From Rhizobiaceae bacterium CPCC 101076 (lineage in GTDB: Bacteria > Pseudomonadota > Alphaproteobacteria > Rhizobiales > Methylopilaceae), in assembly GCA_003347645.1 (NCBI GenBank), contig QDFX01000001.1, forward strand, positions 310,001 through 374,000: DNA of 64,000 nucleotides, written 5' to 3'. This document shows, one piece after another, positions 24,822 to 33,762 of the stretch. Made by a program: the position numbers and the translations under genes. The notes under the pieces were generated by a model. It ran no database searches and was not told the origin of the DNA. It was given only the letters and a program-made list of their open reading frames with translations. The first letter of the stretch is position 1. Each line of letters opens with the position of its first letter.

Positions 24822-26235
24822 CATCGCATTGAACGGACAGACTGATTTCGCGGGCTGGCGCGGGGCGGCCCGGCGGCTGGCGCTCAACCATGTGCCGCCG
24901 GAAGAGGTCGTCTGGTCGACGGGGGAGGCGGCGGACCTGTTCGCCGAGCCGGAGCAACTGCCCGAGCCGACCGGCACGTTCAATGTGCCACGCGCCTTCG
25001 TCGACCTGGCCGAGACCGCGATCCTGCATTCCGAGCCGGAACGCTTCGCACTGCTCTATCGCCTGCTGTGGCGGCTGCTGAAGGAACCGAACCTGCTGGC
25101 GGTTTCCGTCGATCCGGATGTCGCCCGTATCGAACTGATGGCGAAGAACGTCCGCCGCGACATTCACAAGATGCACGCCTTCGTCCGTTTCCGCGAAGTC
25201 GCGGTGGAGGGGGAGACGCGCTTCGTCGCCTGGTTCGAGCCGGAGCACCACATCATCGAAGCCGGTGCGCCGTTCTTCGCGCGGCGTTTCCCGAACATGC
25301 TGTGGTCGATCCTAAGCCCCGAGGTTAGCGCGCATTGGGACAGTGGGGAGCTGACGTTTGGCCCGGGCGCCGGCCGCCACGAGGCGCCGTCCGAGGACGC
25401 CGTCGAGGATGTCTGGCGGAGCTATTACGCCTCGATCTTCAATCCGGCGCGGCTGAAGGTTCAGGCCATGCGCTCGGAGATGCCTCAGAAGTACTGGCGG
25501 AACCTGCCGGAAGCTCCGCTCATTGCCCCCCTGATAGCTGAGGCTCGCAAGAGGACGGATGAGATGGTGGCGCATGCGGTGACGGCGCCGAAGGTAAACC
25601 GGCAACGCGAGGTGGAGCCCGCGCGGGCACGTCGGCGCGGATCGAACGATCCGCTGGAGAAGCTGCGCGAACAGGCGAAGGACTGCAGGATGTGTCCGCT
25701 GTGGAAGCCGGCGACGCAGACCGTGTTCGGCGAAGGCCCGCCGGACGCGGAAATCGTCTTCGTCGGCGAGCAGCCGGGCGACAAGGAGGATTTGGCAGGC
25801 AAGCCGTTCGTCGGTCCGGCAGGCCAGCTGTTCGATCAGGCGATGGCGGAGGCCGATCTCGACCGGGCGACGGCCTACATCACCAATGCGGTGAAGCATT
25901 TCAAATTCACGCCGCGCGGCAAGATCAGGCTTCACCAGAAGCCGAACACGCCGGAAATCCGCGCCTGCCACCCCTGGCTCGACAAGGAGATCGAGATCAT
26001 CAGGCCGAAATTCGTGGTGGCGATGGGCGCGACTGCGGTGCAGTCGGTATTCGGCAAGGCCATGCCCATCGGCAAGAACAGAGGCCACTTCCTGGAGCTC
26101 GGTGATGCAAGGGCGCTGGTCACCGTCCACCCGTCATACCTGCTCCGTGTGCCGGATGCCGATCGCAAGGCGGAGGAATATGCCCGCTTCGTCGAGGACC
26201 TGAGGCTGGTCAGGAACGCGCTGCAGGCGGCCTGA
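24811..26235 (+). CDS. DUF4130 - UdgX-like uracil-DNA binding fusion protein
   Basis: This 474-residue protein joins an N-terminal DUF4130 domain (about 1-250, with RRDIHKMHAFVRFRE and WFEPEHHIIE) to a UDG-superfamily domain (about 280-474). The latter has CRMC (C292, C295), FVGEQPGDKEDLAGKPFVG, NAVKHFKFTPRG, KIRLH at 371-375, C386 and motif B HPSYLLR. In UdgX the KRRIH loop His attacks the deoxyribose and stays covalently bound to uracil-DNA; the matching His here is H375, although the loop reads KIRLH. Only three cluster cysteines are present; H363 occupies the place of the fourth. It is coupled to the radical SAM gene, a recurring pair of unknown pathway. Confidence 0.92.
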   Translation: MPLSIALNGQTDFAGWRGAARRLALNHVPPEEVVWSTGEAADLFAEPEQLPEPTGTFNVPRAFVDLAETAILHSEPERFALLYRLLWRLLKEPNLLAVSVDPDVARIELMAKNVRRDIHKMHAFVRFREVAVEGETRFVAWFEPEHHIIEAGAPFFARRFPNMLWSILSPEVSAHWDSGELTFGPGAGRHEAPSEDAVEDVWRSYYASIFNPARLKVQAMRSEMPQKYWRNLPEAPLIAPLIAEARKRTDEMVAHAVTAPKVNRQREVEPARARRRGSNDPLEKLREQAKDCRMCPLWKPATQTVFGEGPPDAEIVFVGEQPGDKEDLAGKPFVGPAGQLFDQAMAEADLDRATAYITNAVKHFKFTPRGKIRLHQKPNTPEIRACHPWLDKEIEIIRPKFVVAMGATAVQSVFGKAMPIGKNRGHFLELGDARALVTVHPSYLLRVPDADRKAEEYARFVEDLRLVRNALQAA

Positions 26236-26703
26236 TCACCAGTACTGGCTGAGCGGCTCGCCGTACATGATTTCGGCGATACGCCGCCTTGTGCCGGGGT
26301 TGAGGTCGGCGGGCAGGGCATCGAGCGGAAAGAACCGGCATTCCTGGATTTCGCGGTTCGGCGGATGCGCACCATTCCAGCTGAAGTCGCGGACGACATA
26401 GACTAGGACATGGTCGCGCTTGCTGTAGCGGAACTGGTGGAAGATCCCGTGCAGCACCGGATCGCCGGTGAACGTGACATTGGCTTCTTCGAGCGCCTCC
26501 CGCTCGAGTGCCTCGCGCGCTGTTTCGCCAATCTCGACGCCGCCGCCCGGCATGTGCCAGCCAGCCACATAGCCGTGGCGGATGAGGAGGACGCGCTCCT
26601 CGGTGTCGAAGATCGCCGCGCGCACGCCCATGGTCAGGCCGCGCGTGACGAGCCACACGCGGGCGAAGACCGGCATTGCCATACGATGAAGAAACGAAGC
26701 CAT
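26236..26703 (-). CDS. NUDIX hydrolase
   Basis: This 155-residue protein has a Nudix box, GGGVEIGETAREALEREALE followed by EANV, matching GX5EX7REUXEEXGU except for Asn in place of the last Gly. The surrounding sheet starts RAAIFDTEERVLLIRHGY. Such enzymes hydrolyse nucleoside diphosphates linked to another group. The N-terminal 25 residues include a hydrophobic stretch seen in a Hyphomicrobiales subgroup. There is no strong ribosome site; an in-frame ATG at 26682 is an alternative. Its stop abuts that of the UDG fusion gene, with no base between. The substrate is unknown. Confidence 0.9.
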   Translation of the reverse strand: MASFLHRMAMPVFARVWLVTRGLTMGVRAAIFDTEERVLLIRHGYVAGWHMPGGGVEIGETAREALEREALEEANVTFTGDPVLHGIFHQFRYSKRDHVLVYVVRDFSWNGAHPPNREIQECRFFPLDALPADLNPGTRRRIAEIMYGEPLSQYW

Positions 26704-26777
26704 GATCTAGTTTATCGCAAGGCCGCGCGGCGTCTCGTGTCATCACCGGCTGGCACGGTTTGTGGTAATTGGCAGAA

Positions 26778-27716
26778 ATGTTCACGTTTGCCCATCTGTC
26801 CGATCCTCATCTCGGGCCGCTGCCCCGGCCTAAATTCCGCGAACTCTTCTCGAAGCGGTTCCTGGGCTACACGAACTGGCGGGTGCGCCGCCGTGGTCGT
26901 CACGACATGGCCTGCCTCGCGGCCCTGACCGCAGACATCCTCGCCCAGAACACCGACCACATCGCCTGTACCGGCGATCTCGCGGTCATCGGACTCGACG
27001 CGGAGTTCACGCCGGCCCGCGCTTTCCTTGAGACGCTCGGCGATCCGATCCACGTCTCGCTCGTTCCCGGCAATCATGATTCCTATGTACGTGGCACGGC
27101 CGATCACCCGCAGCTCCACTGGTCGGAATACATGGCGGGCGATGGCGAGCGCGTCGAAGGCGAGCCGCATTTTCCGTATGTCCGCAGACGCGGCAAGGTC
27201 GCGATCGTCGGGCTTTCCTCGGCAGTGCCGACCGGCTTTCATTCGGCCGAGGGGCGTTTGGGCAAGGAGCAGTGCTGGCAGCTTGCCGAGGTGCTGAAGA
27301 CGCTCGGCGAGGAGGGGCTGTTCCGGGTTATCATGATCCATCATCCCCCGACGGGGACGGGTGACGTCTTCCGTCGGCTGACCGATGCCCGCCGTATCAA
27401 GCGGGCTCTGCTGCGCAGTGGCGCCGAACTCGTCATCCACGGCCACAATCATCGCAATGAGCACACGACCCTGCTCGGTCGCGATGGTCCGGTACCGGTG
27501 ATCGGCGTGCCGTCAGCCTCGGCTGGGCCGACAGACCCGCATGCGCCTGGCGGCTATAATATCTATCGTATTTGGGGTGAGCCCGGGCATTGGCACTGCG
27601 AGATGATCTCGCGCGGCTTCGACCCGCTGGACCGGAGCATCAAGGAACTGGGCCGCCACATGCTGACGGACACGCCGCACGTCGTCGTCCCGCCGCAGCT
27701 CGCCGCCAGCGCGTAA
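26778..27716 (+). CDS. Calcineurin-like metallophosphoesterase
   Basis: This 312-residue protein carries the five metal-binding blocks of the family: AHLSDPHLG, CTGDLAVIG, VPGNHDSY, MIHHPPT and HGHNHRNEH. The layout resembles class III cyclic-nucleotide phosphodiesterases such as CpdA, but the substrate cannot be inferred safely. The ATG at 26778 starts directly before the first motif; an earlier TTG at 26769 is less likely. It is divergent from the NUDIX gene with a 74-base gap. Confidence 0.92.
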   Translation: MFTFAHLSDPHLGPLPRPKFRELFSKRFLGYTNWRVRRRGRHDMACLAALTADILAQNTDHIACTGDLAVIGLDAEFTPARAFLETLGDPIHVSLVPGNHDSYVRGTADHPQLHWSEYMAGDGERVEGEPHFPYVRRRGKVAIVGLSSAVPTGFHSAEGRLGKEQCWQLAEVLKTLGEEGLFRVIMIHHPPTGTGDVFRRLTDARRIKRALLRSGAELVIHGHNHRNEHTTLLGRDGPVPVIGVPSASAGPTDPHAPGGYNIYRIWGEPGHWHCEMISRGFDPLDRSIKELGRHMLTDTPHVVVPPQLAASA

Positions 27717-27796
27717 GGTCCGCACTCCGTCAGCCTGACGGCGAGTGGCCGCGATAGATCCATGCTCCAAAGCGGCCGCGGAACCGACTGAAGAAC

Positions 27797-28489
27797 GTGC
27801 CGGAGATTTATTCATTGTCGTCTTTCTCTGATCCTGAAGCCGTCGCTCGCTATGTCGAAGGCCCTGTGCGTCTCGTGCCCGGTTTTCACGATCTGCAACG
27901 AATGGCGGCGCTACTTCTCGCGGAACGCGTAGAGAACGATGCTCGCATTCTCGTCCTGGGAGCAGGCGGCGGGCTGGAATTGAAGGCTTTCGCCGATTGG
28001 CACCCACAATGGCGTTTCGACGGGGTCGATCCGTCGCTCGAAATGCTGGAATTGGCGAGGCACACGCTTGGCACACTCGCCTCGCGCGTTGTTCTTCATG
28101 AAGGTTATATCGAAAGTGCGCCCGATGGTCCGTTCGATGGAGCTACGTGCCTTCTGACCCTGCATTTCGTGCCAAGGAACGAACGGCTACGCACTTTGGT
28201 CGAAATCCATCGGCGATTGCGGCCGGGGGCCCCTTTCGTCGTCGCCCATCATAGCTTTCCCCAGGATGGGGACGAGAAATCGCTTTGGCTGGACCGCTAT
28301 GCCGCCTTCGCGGTCGCGTCCGGTGTTCCGGCAGAGAAGGCCAGGAATGCGGTTGCAGCTATTGGCGACCAATTGCCGATCCTTTCTCCCGCAGAGGATG
28401 AAGCCTTGTTGCGGGAGGCGGGGTTTTGCGATGTCGGTCTGTTCTATGCCGGGTTCACGTTTCGGGGCTGGGTCGCCTTTAGGTCGTGA
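27797..28489 (+). CDS. Class I SAM-dependent methyltransferase
   Basis: This 230-residue protein has SAM motif I ILVLGAGGGLELKAFA, the acidic motif II WRFDGVDPSLEMLELAR and motif IV-like FDGATCLLTLHFVPRNERL, a standard methyltransferase domain of the type 11/25 group. The start appears to be GTG at 27797, with only a weak ribosome site. The codons are slightly less GC-rich than those of its neighbours. Nothing nearby points to its substrate. It converges on the tail-anchored membrane-protein gene. Confidence 0.85.
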   Translation: MPEIYSLSSFSDPEAVARYVEGPVRLVPGFHDLQRMAALLLAERVENDARILVLGAGGGLELKAFADWHPQWRFDGVDPSLEMLELARHTLGTLASRVVLHEGYIESAPDGPFDGATCLLTLHFVPRNERLRTLVEIHRRLRPGAPFVVAHHSFPQDGDEKSLWLDRYAAFAVASGVPAEKARNAVAAIGDQLPILSPAEDEALLREAGFCDVGLFYAGFTFRGWVAFRS

Positions 28490-28501
28490 GAAACGGCGAG
28501 T

Positions 28502-29080
28502 CTAGCGGATCCCGGCATCCCAGAGAACGCCCGCGCCCCAGAAGCTCAGCAGTGCGACGCCAATTCCGAGGATAAGCATCAGCAGGAGCGAGCTGACACC
28601 GCCCTTTACCTTCCGGGGCGTCTCTTCGGCGTCCGAGGCATACGTTTCGGCGACGGTCGCCGCCTGCGGGCCGATATCCGAAATCAGAGCCTTTTCGCGC
28701 TCGACCATCCGCCGCGCCACATAGTCGGTGATCGCCTGGGTCATGCCCGGAAGGCTGTCGGTTTCGGCGATCAGCTTGCGGCCGTAGCGGCTGTCCTGGA
28801 AGAAGCGATAGGTGCGCTTGTCGCGGCCCATTTCGACGAAGCCGAGCACGTCGACGAAGAGACGGGCGGGGTCCCCCGGCAGGATCGCCGCGTCGAACAG
28901 GTCGACCTCGTCGGGCACCTGCGCGAAGACCGGTTCCAGCTTTTCCTTCAGGAGATCGAGACGGGCGAGTTCGACGGTTCGAAGCTCGACCAGAACGCCA
29001 CTGCGTTCTGCCGATTCCGCCCGGGCACGGCGGAGCGCCTCACGGAGGCTCGGTACGGAGACGTCGCGACTCTGCTCCAT
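28502..29080 (-). CDS. Conserved tail-anchored membrane protein of unknown function
   Basis: This 192-residue protein has no domain I recognise. Residues 1-150 are charged and helical (SLREALRRARAESAERSGVL, ELARLDLLKEKLEPVFAQVP), with a middle region reading FVEMGRDKRTYRFFQDSRYG. The only membrane helix is at about 163-188 (SSLLLMLILGIGVALLSFWG), close to the C-terminus, so the protein is probably anchored by its tail with the bulk in the cytoplasm. The gene stands alone between a convergent methyltransferase and the divergent YbaK gene. Confidence 0.75.
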   Translation of the reverse strand: MEQSRDVSVPSLREALRRARAESAERSGVLVELRTVELARLDLLKEKLEPVFAQVPDEVDLFDAAILPGDPARLFVDVLGFVEMGRDKRTYRFFQDSRYGRKLIAETDSLPGMTQAITDYVARRMVEREKALISDIGPQAATVAETYASDAEETPRKVKGGVSSLLLMLILGIGVALLSFWGAGVLWDAGIR

Positions 29081-29202
29081 GGCTTGGTTAACTCGCGGTT
29101 ACTATTTCGGCACGTTAGCGGCGCTCCGCGGCGAACGGAAGAGCCCTGATACTTGCGTGCCGCGCGTCCTCGCCGCAGGAAGAATGCGGAGGTGCGATCA
29201 CG

Positions 29203-29682
29203 ATGGAAGAATTGCCGGCAAGCGTGCAGCGCGTCGCCTCGGCCGCGCGCGAAGCGGGGCTCGATCTCGAGATCCGCCTCATGACGGAGAGCACGCGAAC
29301 GGCGGCCGAGGCTGCCGTCGCCTGTGGGACCAGCGAGGCGCAGATCGTCAAATCGCTGATCTTCGAGGGCAGGGAGACAGGTACACCGTTGCTCTTCCTC
29401 GTCGCCGGCAGCAATCGTCTCGACGAGGGCAAGGTCGCGGCCCATCTCGGCGAGCCTTTGGCCCGCCCGAACGCGCAAAAGGTGAGGGAGATTTCCGGCT
29501 ATGCGATTGGTGGCATCCCACCGATCGGCCATGCGACTCGCTTGACGACCTATATCGACCCGACGCTCCTGACCTTCGACGAGGTCTGGGCTGCTGCCGG
29601 CACGCCGAACTCGATCTTTCCCGTGGATCCGAGGCGGCTAAAGGCCGCGACCCTCGCCGAGGAACTCGACCTTAAAGCTTGA
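29203..29682 (+). CDS. YbaK/EbsC family aminoacyl-tRNA deacylase
   Basis: This 159-residue protein is a YbaK-type trans-editing domain: LPASVQRVASAAREAGLDLEI, ACGTSEAQIVKSLIFEGRE with the conserved lysine, GSNRLDEGKVAAHLGEPL and YAIGGIPPIGH. Family members hydrolyse mischarged tRNAs such as Cys- or Ala-tRNA-Pro. GGAGG lies about ten bases ahead of the ATG. Its last 11 bases overlap the end of the convergent glutathionyl-transferase gene. Confidence 0.92.
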   Translation: MEELPASVQRVASAAREAGLDLEIRLMTESTRTAAEAAVACGTSEAQIVKSLIFEGRETGTPLLFLVAGSNRLDEGKVAAHLGEPLARPNAQKVREISGYAIGGIPPIGHATRLTTYIDPTLLTFDEVWAAAGTPNSIFPVDPRRLKAATLAEELDLKA

Positions 29683-30625
29683 GCTCGGGTCCGACCGGCA
29701 CGATCCGCGTCGGATTGATGGTCGCGTGGCTCCAGTAATAGTGCGTCTTGATGTGATCGAACTTCACCGTACCGGCGATACCTGGCCAGCGGTAGAGACG
29801 GATCAGGTAGTCGTTCAGGAACCGGTAGTCCGACAGCCGCCGGATATTGCACTTGAAGTGGCCGTAATAGACGGCGTCGAAACGGACGAGCGTCGTGAAG
29901 AGGCGCCAGTCGGCCTCGGTCGGCTGATCGTTGCCGACCAGGAAGTCCGTCCGCGCCAGCCGCGCCTCGACCTCGTCGAGGGCGTTGAACAGCGAGCGGA
30001 CAGCCTCTTCATAGGTGTCCTGGTTCGCCGCGAAACCCGCTTTGTAGACGCCGTTGTTGATATGGTCGTAGACCAATGCGTTGACGGCATCGATCCGGTC
30101 GCGCAGCACCGGCGGGTAATAGTCGGTCTTTGCTTCGGTGAAGGCATCGAAGGCCGAGTTCATCATCCGGATGATGTCCGCCGATTCGTTGGAAACGATC
30201 GTCCCGCGCTTCTTGTCCCAGAGGATCGGTACGGTCGAGCGGCCGGAATAGGTCGGGTTCGCGGCCGTGTAGACTTCGTACAGCTTCGATTTTCCGAGCA
30301 CGTCGTCGGCCGTACTGCCCGGGAAATCGCCAAATACCCAGCCGTTCTCGCCCATGTGGGGATCGACGACCGAAACCGAAATCACGCTCTCGAGCTTTTT
30401 CAGGACGCGGAAGATCAGGGTCCGGCTGGCCCAGGGGCAGGCGTAGGACACGTACAGGTGGTATCGTCCCGGCTCGGCCGCAAAGCCGCCTTCGCCCGAA
30501 GGACCGGGATTCCCGTCCGCGGTCACCCAGTTGCGAAAGCGGGCCGCCTCCCGCTCGAACCGACCGCCCGTACTGGACGTATCATACCATTGGTCACGCC
30601 ACACGCCATCGACGAGCAGACCCAT
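29672..30625 (-). CDS. Glutathionyl-hydroquinone reductase (omega/xi-type GST)
   Basis: This 317-residue protein has the catalytic YACPWA motif (C63) of glutathionyl-hydroquinone reductases (YqjG/PcpF/EcM4 type), followed by TLIFRVLKKLE, VSVVDPHMGENGWVF and STVPILWDKK with the cis-proline. The helical C-terminal domain includes DFLVGNDQPTEADWRLFTTL. Such enzymes use glutathione to reduce glutathionyl-hydroquinones formed from quinones. AGGGGG precedes the ATG. It is a monocistronic gene convergent with the YbaK gene. Confidence 0.95.
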   Translation of the reverse strand: MGLLVDGVWRDQWYDTSSTGGRFEREAARFRNWVTADGNPGPSGEGGFAAEPGRYHLYVSYACPWASRTLIFRVLKKLESVISVSVVDPHMGENGWVFGDFPGSTADDVLGKSKLYEVYTAANPTYSGRSTVPILWDKKRGTIVSNESADIIRMMNSAFDAFTEAKTDYYPPVLRDRIDAVNALVYDHINNGVYKAGFAANQDTYEEAVRSLFNALDEVEARLARTDFLVGNDQPTEADWRLFTTLVRFDAVYYGHFKCNIRRLSDYRFLNDYLIRLYRWPGIAGTVKFDHIKTHYYWSHATINPTRIVPVGPELKL

Positions 30626-30909
30626 GAGCGCCCCCTGCGCCTCTGTTCTTTGGACAATTTTAAAGAGAGGTTCCCGTATCCAGCATGCCTTGAGATTGCG
30701 CGCAACCAGATTGTGGCTTCCACCTATTCTGCGTTGCTGGACTGATGGGAGCCGACGTGATAAGCGCGCGGTCTCCTTGTGGAATTAAACGATGCTCCTG
30801 CGACGACGTTCCAGTGACCGGCGCCTTTCGACGCGCCCCTCTGCTCGCCGCTAAGTATCTGTCAGGACGCAGACTTTCGGCGCTCTGCACCGTCGCGGGA
30901 ACTGCTTCC

Positions 30910-31416
30910 ATGACCTCTTTGCCTCTCGATATCATGACCGAAGGACCCGACGCGGCGTCTTCGGTTGAAAAGCTTCATGAGCGGGCGTTCGGCCCCGGAC
31001 GCTTTGCGCGCAGCGCATTCCGACTCAGGGAAGGCGTGCCGCACATCGACGACCTGTCCTTCGTTGCGCGAGTCGGCACCTTCCTCGTCGGCTCGGTCCG
31101 GGTCAGCCCTATCGCGATCGGCGGAACGCCGGCCCTCCTGCTGGGTCCGCTGACGGTCGAGCCGGCCTTCATGAACCGGGGAATCGGCTCGGCGCTGATG
31201 GACCGGGCGCTGGCTGCGGCTGAGGCAGCAGGCCACCGGCTGGTCCTGCTCGTCGGTGACGAACCCTTCTATGCGCGCTCAGGCTTCAAGCGGATCGCGC
31301 CCGGGCGGGTGCGGATGCCCGGTCCGGTCGATCCGAACCGGGTCCTGATCCGTGAGCTCGTTGCCGGCGCCTTCGAGGGCGTGTCCGGCGACGCCGAGGC
31401 CTATCGCACTCCCTGA
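30910..31416 (+). CDS. GNAT family N-acetyltransferase
   Basis: This 168-residue protein has the YhbS-like GNAT core: VARVGTFLVGSVRVSPI, LLLGPLTVEPAFMNRGIG with the acetyl-CoA loop MNRGIGSALM, and LVGDEPFYARSGFKRI. The start is placed at ATG 30910; an in-frame ATG at 30745 would add 55 residues with no family match. The substrate is unknown. Its last 16 bases overlap the convergent small-protein gene. The 284 bases upstream to the glutathionyl-transferase gene hold only the promoters, as far as I can see. Confidence 0.87.
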   Translation: MTSLPLDIMTEGPDAASSVEKLHERAFGPGRFARSAFRLREGVPHIDDLSFVARVGTFLVGSVRVSPIAIGGTPALLLGPLTVEPAFMNRGIGSALMDRALAAAEAAGHRLVLLVGDEPFYARSGFKRIAPGRVRMPGPVDPNRVLIRELVAGAFEGVSGDAEAYRTP

Positions 31417-31616
31417 TCCATATCGTTGAGCGGGTCCTTCATGCCTTCCGGCACCAAGATCTCGATCGCCAGGCCATCCTGAATGCTGAGCGCCGCGGGC
31501 GGAACCGCGGCTTCGAACGCCGCTTCCTTGGTCATGTAGGGGCCGGCTTCGTCACCGTCGTGCAGCACGAAGAACTCGGCGCCGCGCGAGATGATTTCGT
31601 ATACTGCCTTGGCCAT
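31401..31616 (-). CDS. Small conserved protein, 71 residues
   Basis: This acidic 71-residue protein (MAKAVYEIISRGAEFFVLHD, GPYMTKEAAFEAA, AIEILVPEG) is laid out as a short beta-rich protein with one helix, like small DUF2188-type or related conserved hypotheticals of Hyphomicrobiales. I cannot assign a family with confidence. GGGAGAT stands just upstream of the start. It lies downstream of the MoxR operon on the same strand, with a 54-base gap on its 5' side, so it may have its own promoter. Confidence 0.65.
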   Translation of the reverse strand: MAKAVYEIISRGAEFFVLHDGDEAGPYMTKEAAFEAAVPPAALSIQDGLAIEILVPEGMKDPLNDMDQGVR

Positions 31617-31670
31617 TCTGATCTCCCTGTTGTCTCAGGAAGAAATCGCATCGGCGCGCGGTGGTTCCGG

Positions 31671-33752
31671 CTAGCGGCCTTCGCGCGCCCAGGCGGCGGC
31701 GCTGGCGCCGATCAGAAGCAGCAGACCGAGCAGGCCGGCGAACATCGGGAAGATGTCGAGCCCCCGCACGACCTCGGCTTCCGGCTGGCGGACGCCGATC
31801 CAGTCCGAACCCTGCGCGCGCGCGCCGGCACGGACGGCGACGAGGCGGGGCAGTTCGATCGAGCCATCCTGCTCGGCGATGCGGCGTACCGAACCGCCGG
31901 TCGCGTTCGCGATCGGCTGCAAGCGGTCGGGCGTCGAGGCGATTTCCTGGAATTCACGCGCATTCACCGGGCCGACATTGGCGAGCGCCGTGAACGTACC
32001 GTCATCGGCGCGATGCAGGCCCATCTCGCCGGTTTCGAGAGTCGCGGTGAACAGGCCGGGCTCGGATTGATTGAGCGTCACTGTCCGAGTTGCGCCCGAG
32101 GGGAGGGTGAGCGTCACCGGCGATGCGTTGTCGGCCATGGTCTGGCGCTCGATGGTCAGCGCGCCCCCGCGTGCGTGCATGCTGAGCGCCTCTTCCTCAA
32201 GGTCCGGTTCCTTCATCAGCCAATGCGCCATGCGACGCAGCAGATCGAGATGCGGGCCGCCGCCCTCGAAGCCGCGCGCCCATAGCCAGACATGATCCGA
32301 GAGGAACAGCGCGACGCGGCCTTCCTCCTCGCGTGACAGGATCAGCAGGGGATCGTCATTCGCACCGGACATCAGGGACTGGCCGCCGCGCTGGCGGGTC
32401 TCGACCAGGCGGAAGAACTGGCTCCAGCTCGGCTCGGCGCCAGCCTCCTTCGCATCGCCCGGCAGATCGCGGGTCACGGGATGGCGTTTGCCGAGATCGG
32501 TGACATGAGGCTTGTAGGCCTGTTGCAGCACGCCGCCGAGCGGTTCGGCGGGCAGGACGTCGCCGAGCGGAGTCTCCGACAGGCTGCCCGGTCCGGCATA
32601 ATCGGGACCGGCCGCGACCAGCACCGCACCGCCCTCGCGGACATATTGCGCGATGTTGTCGAAGTAGAGCAGGGGAAGGATACCCTGACGCGCATAGCGG
32701 TCGAAGATGATCAGGTCGAAGTCCGAGATCTTCGTCACGAACAGTTCGCGCGTCGGGAAAGCGATCAGCGACAACTCGTTGATCGGCGTGCCGTCCTGCT
32801 TCTCGGGCGGGCGCAGGATGGTGAAGTGGACGAGGTCGACATTGGCGTCGGCCTTCAGCAGGTTGCGCCAGGTCCGCTCGCCGGAATGCGGCTCGCCGGA
32901 AACGAGAAGGACGCGCAGCTTTTCGCGCACGCCCTCGATCTGAAGCGCGGCGCGGTTGTTCGTCAGCGTCAGCTCGTTCTCAGCCGGAGCGGCCTCTATC
33001 TCGACGACGTTCGGGCCGGCATGGGTGATTGGCACCTCGACGGTGGTCTCGCGGCCGGGCACCACGATCAGTCGGGAAATCTCCTCGCCGTCTCGGCGGG
33101 CGACGACGCCGATCGAACCGCGTAGCTCGATGCCGGTGTCCTCGACGCGGAAGCCGACCGTCTGCGTCTTGTCGACGATGCCGAAGCGGGGTGTCTGGGT
33201 CAGGACGATGCGGCGGTCGCGCTCCGCCGGACGGCCGGTGAGGAGGCCGTGCACGGGCGCGTCGAAGCCGAGCGCGGCGACGTTCTCAGGCACGTCATGG
33301 ACCACGCCATCGGTGATCATGATGGCGCCCGCGACCCGGTCCGGCGGGACGTCGGCCATGCCGGCGGAGAGTGCGCGGAAGAGTTCGGTGCCGTCGGAAC
33401 CGGAACCCGGCCCGCCGCCCTCGATGACGCGGATCTCGGTGTTCGTCAGTGACTTGGCGCGTTCCTGAATAGCCGCGAGTGCCTCGGCGGAGCGCTGGTC
33501 GCGGCCGTCGAGATTCTGGCTCGGGCTCTTGTCGACGACGACGGCAAGGACGTTCGGCAGGCCTTCGCGCTCCTGACGGGTGATCGAGGGATTAGAGACC
33601 GCCAGCAACAGCAGCGCGATCGCAACGCCCCTGAGCGTCGCGCCGCGCGGCCGGAACCAGGCGAGCGCGATCAACGCGAGAAACGCTGCCACGCCGAGCG
33701 CGACCAGCGGCCAGAACGGGACGAGAGGCGAGAAGGACAGGTCGAAATTCAT
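31671..33752 (-). CDS. Membrane protein with glutamine amidotransferase-like domain (MoxR operon)
   Basis: This 693-residue protein has two N-terminal membrane helices (about 9-33 and 39-56) and one at the C-terminus (about 665-688). Between them lie a vWA-like segment (VLAVVVDKSPSQNLDGRDQR, lacking a full DxSxS site), an Ig-like region and a class I amidotransferase-like fold (DLIIFDRYARQGILPLLYFD, GGAVLVAAGPDYAG). No catalytic Cys triad is visible, so it is probably a binding domain. It is the last gene of the operon, ten bases after the BatA/DUF4159 gene. It likely works in the periplasmic face complex served by the MoxR ATPase. Confidence 0.85.
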   Translation of the reverse strand: MNFDLSFSPLVPFWPLVALGVAAFLALIALAWFRPRGATLRGVAIALLLLAVSNPSITRQEREGLPNVLAVVVDKSPSQNLDGRDQRSAEALAAIQERAKSLTNTEIRVIEGGGPGSGSDGTELFRALSAGMADVPPDRVAGAIMITDGVVHDVPENVAALGFDAPVHGLLTGRPAERDRRIVLTQTPRFGIVDKTQTVGFRVEDTGIELRGSIGVVARRDGEEISRLIVVPGRETTVEVPITHAGPNVVEIEAAPAENELTLTNNRAALQIEGVREKLRVLLVSGEPHSGERTWRNLLKADANVDLVHFTILRPPEKQDGTPINELSLIAFPTRELFVTKISDFDLIIFDRYARQGILPLLYFDNIAQYVREGGAVLVAAGPDYAGPGSLSETPLGDVLPAEPLGGVLQQAYKPHVTDLGKRHPVTRDLPGDAKEAGAEPSWSQFFRLVETRQRGGQSLMSGANDDPLLILSREEEGRVALFLSDHVWLWARGFEGGGPHLDLLRRMAHWLMKEPDLEEEALSMHARGGALTIERQTMADNASPVTLTLPSGATRTVTLNQSEPGLFTATLETGEMGLHRADDGTFTALANVGPVNAREFQEIASTPDRLQPIANATGGSVRRIAEQDGSIELPRLVAVRAGARAQGSDWIGVRQPEAEVVRGLDIFPMFAGLLGLLLLIGASAAAWAREGR

Positions 33753-33762
33753 CGCGCGGCCC

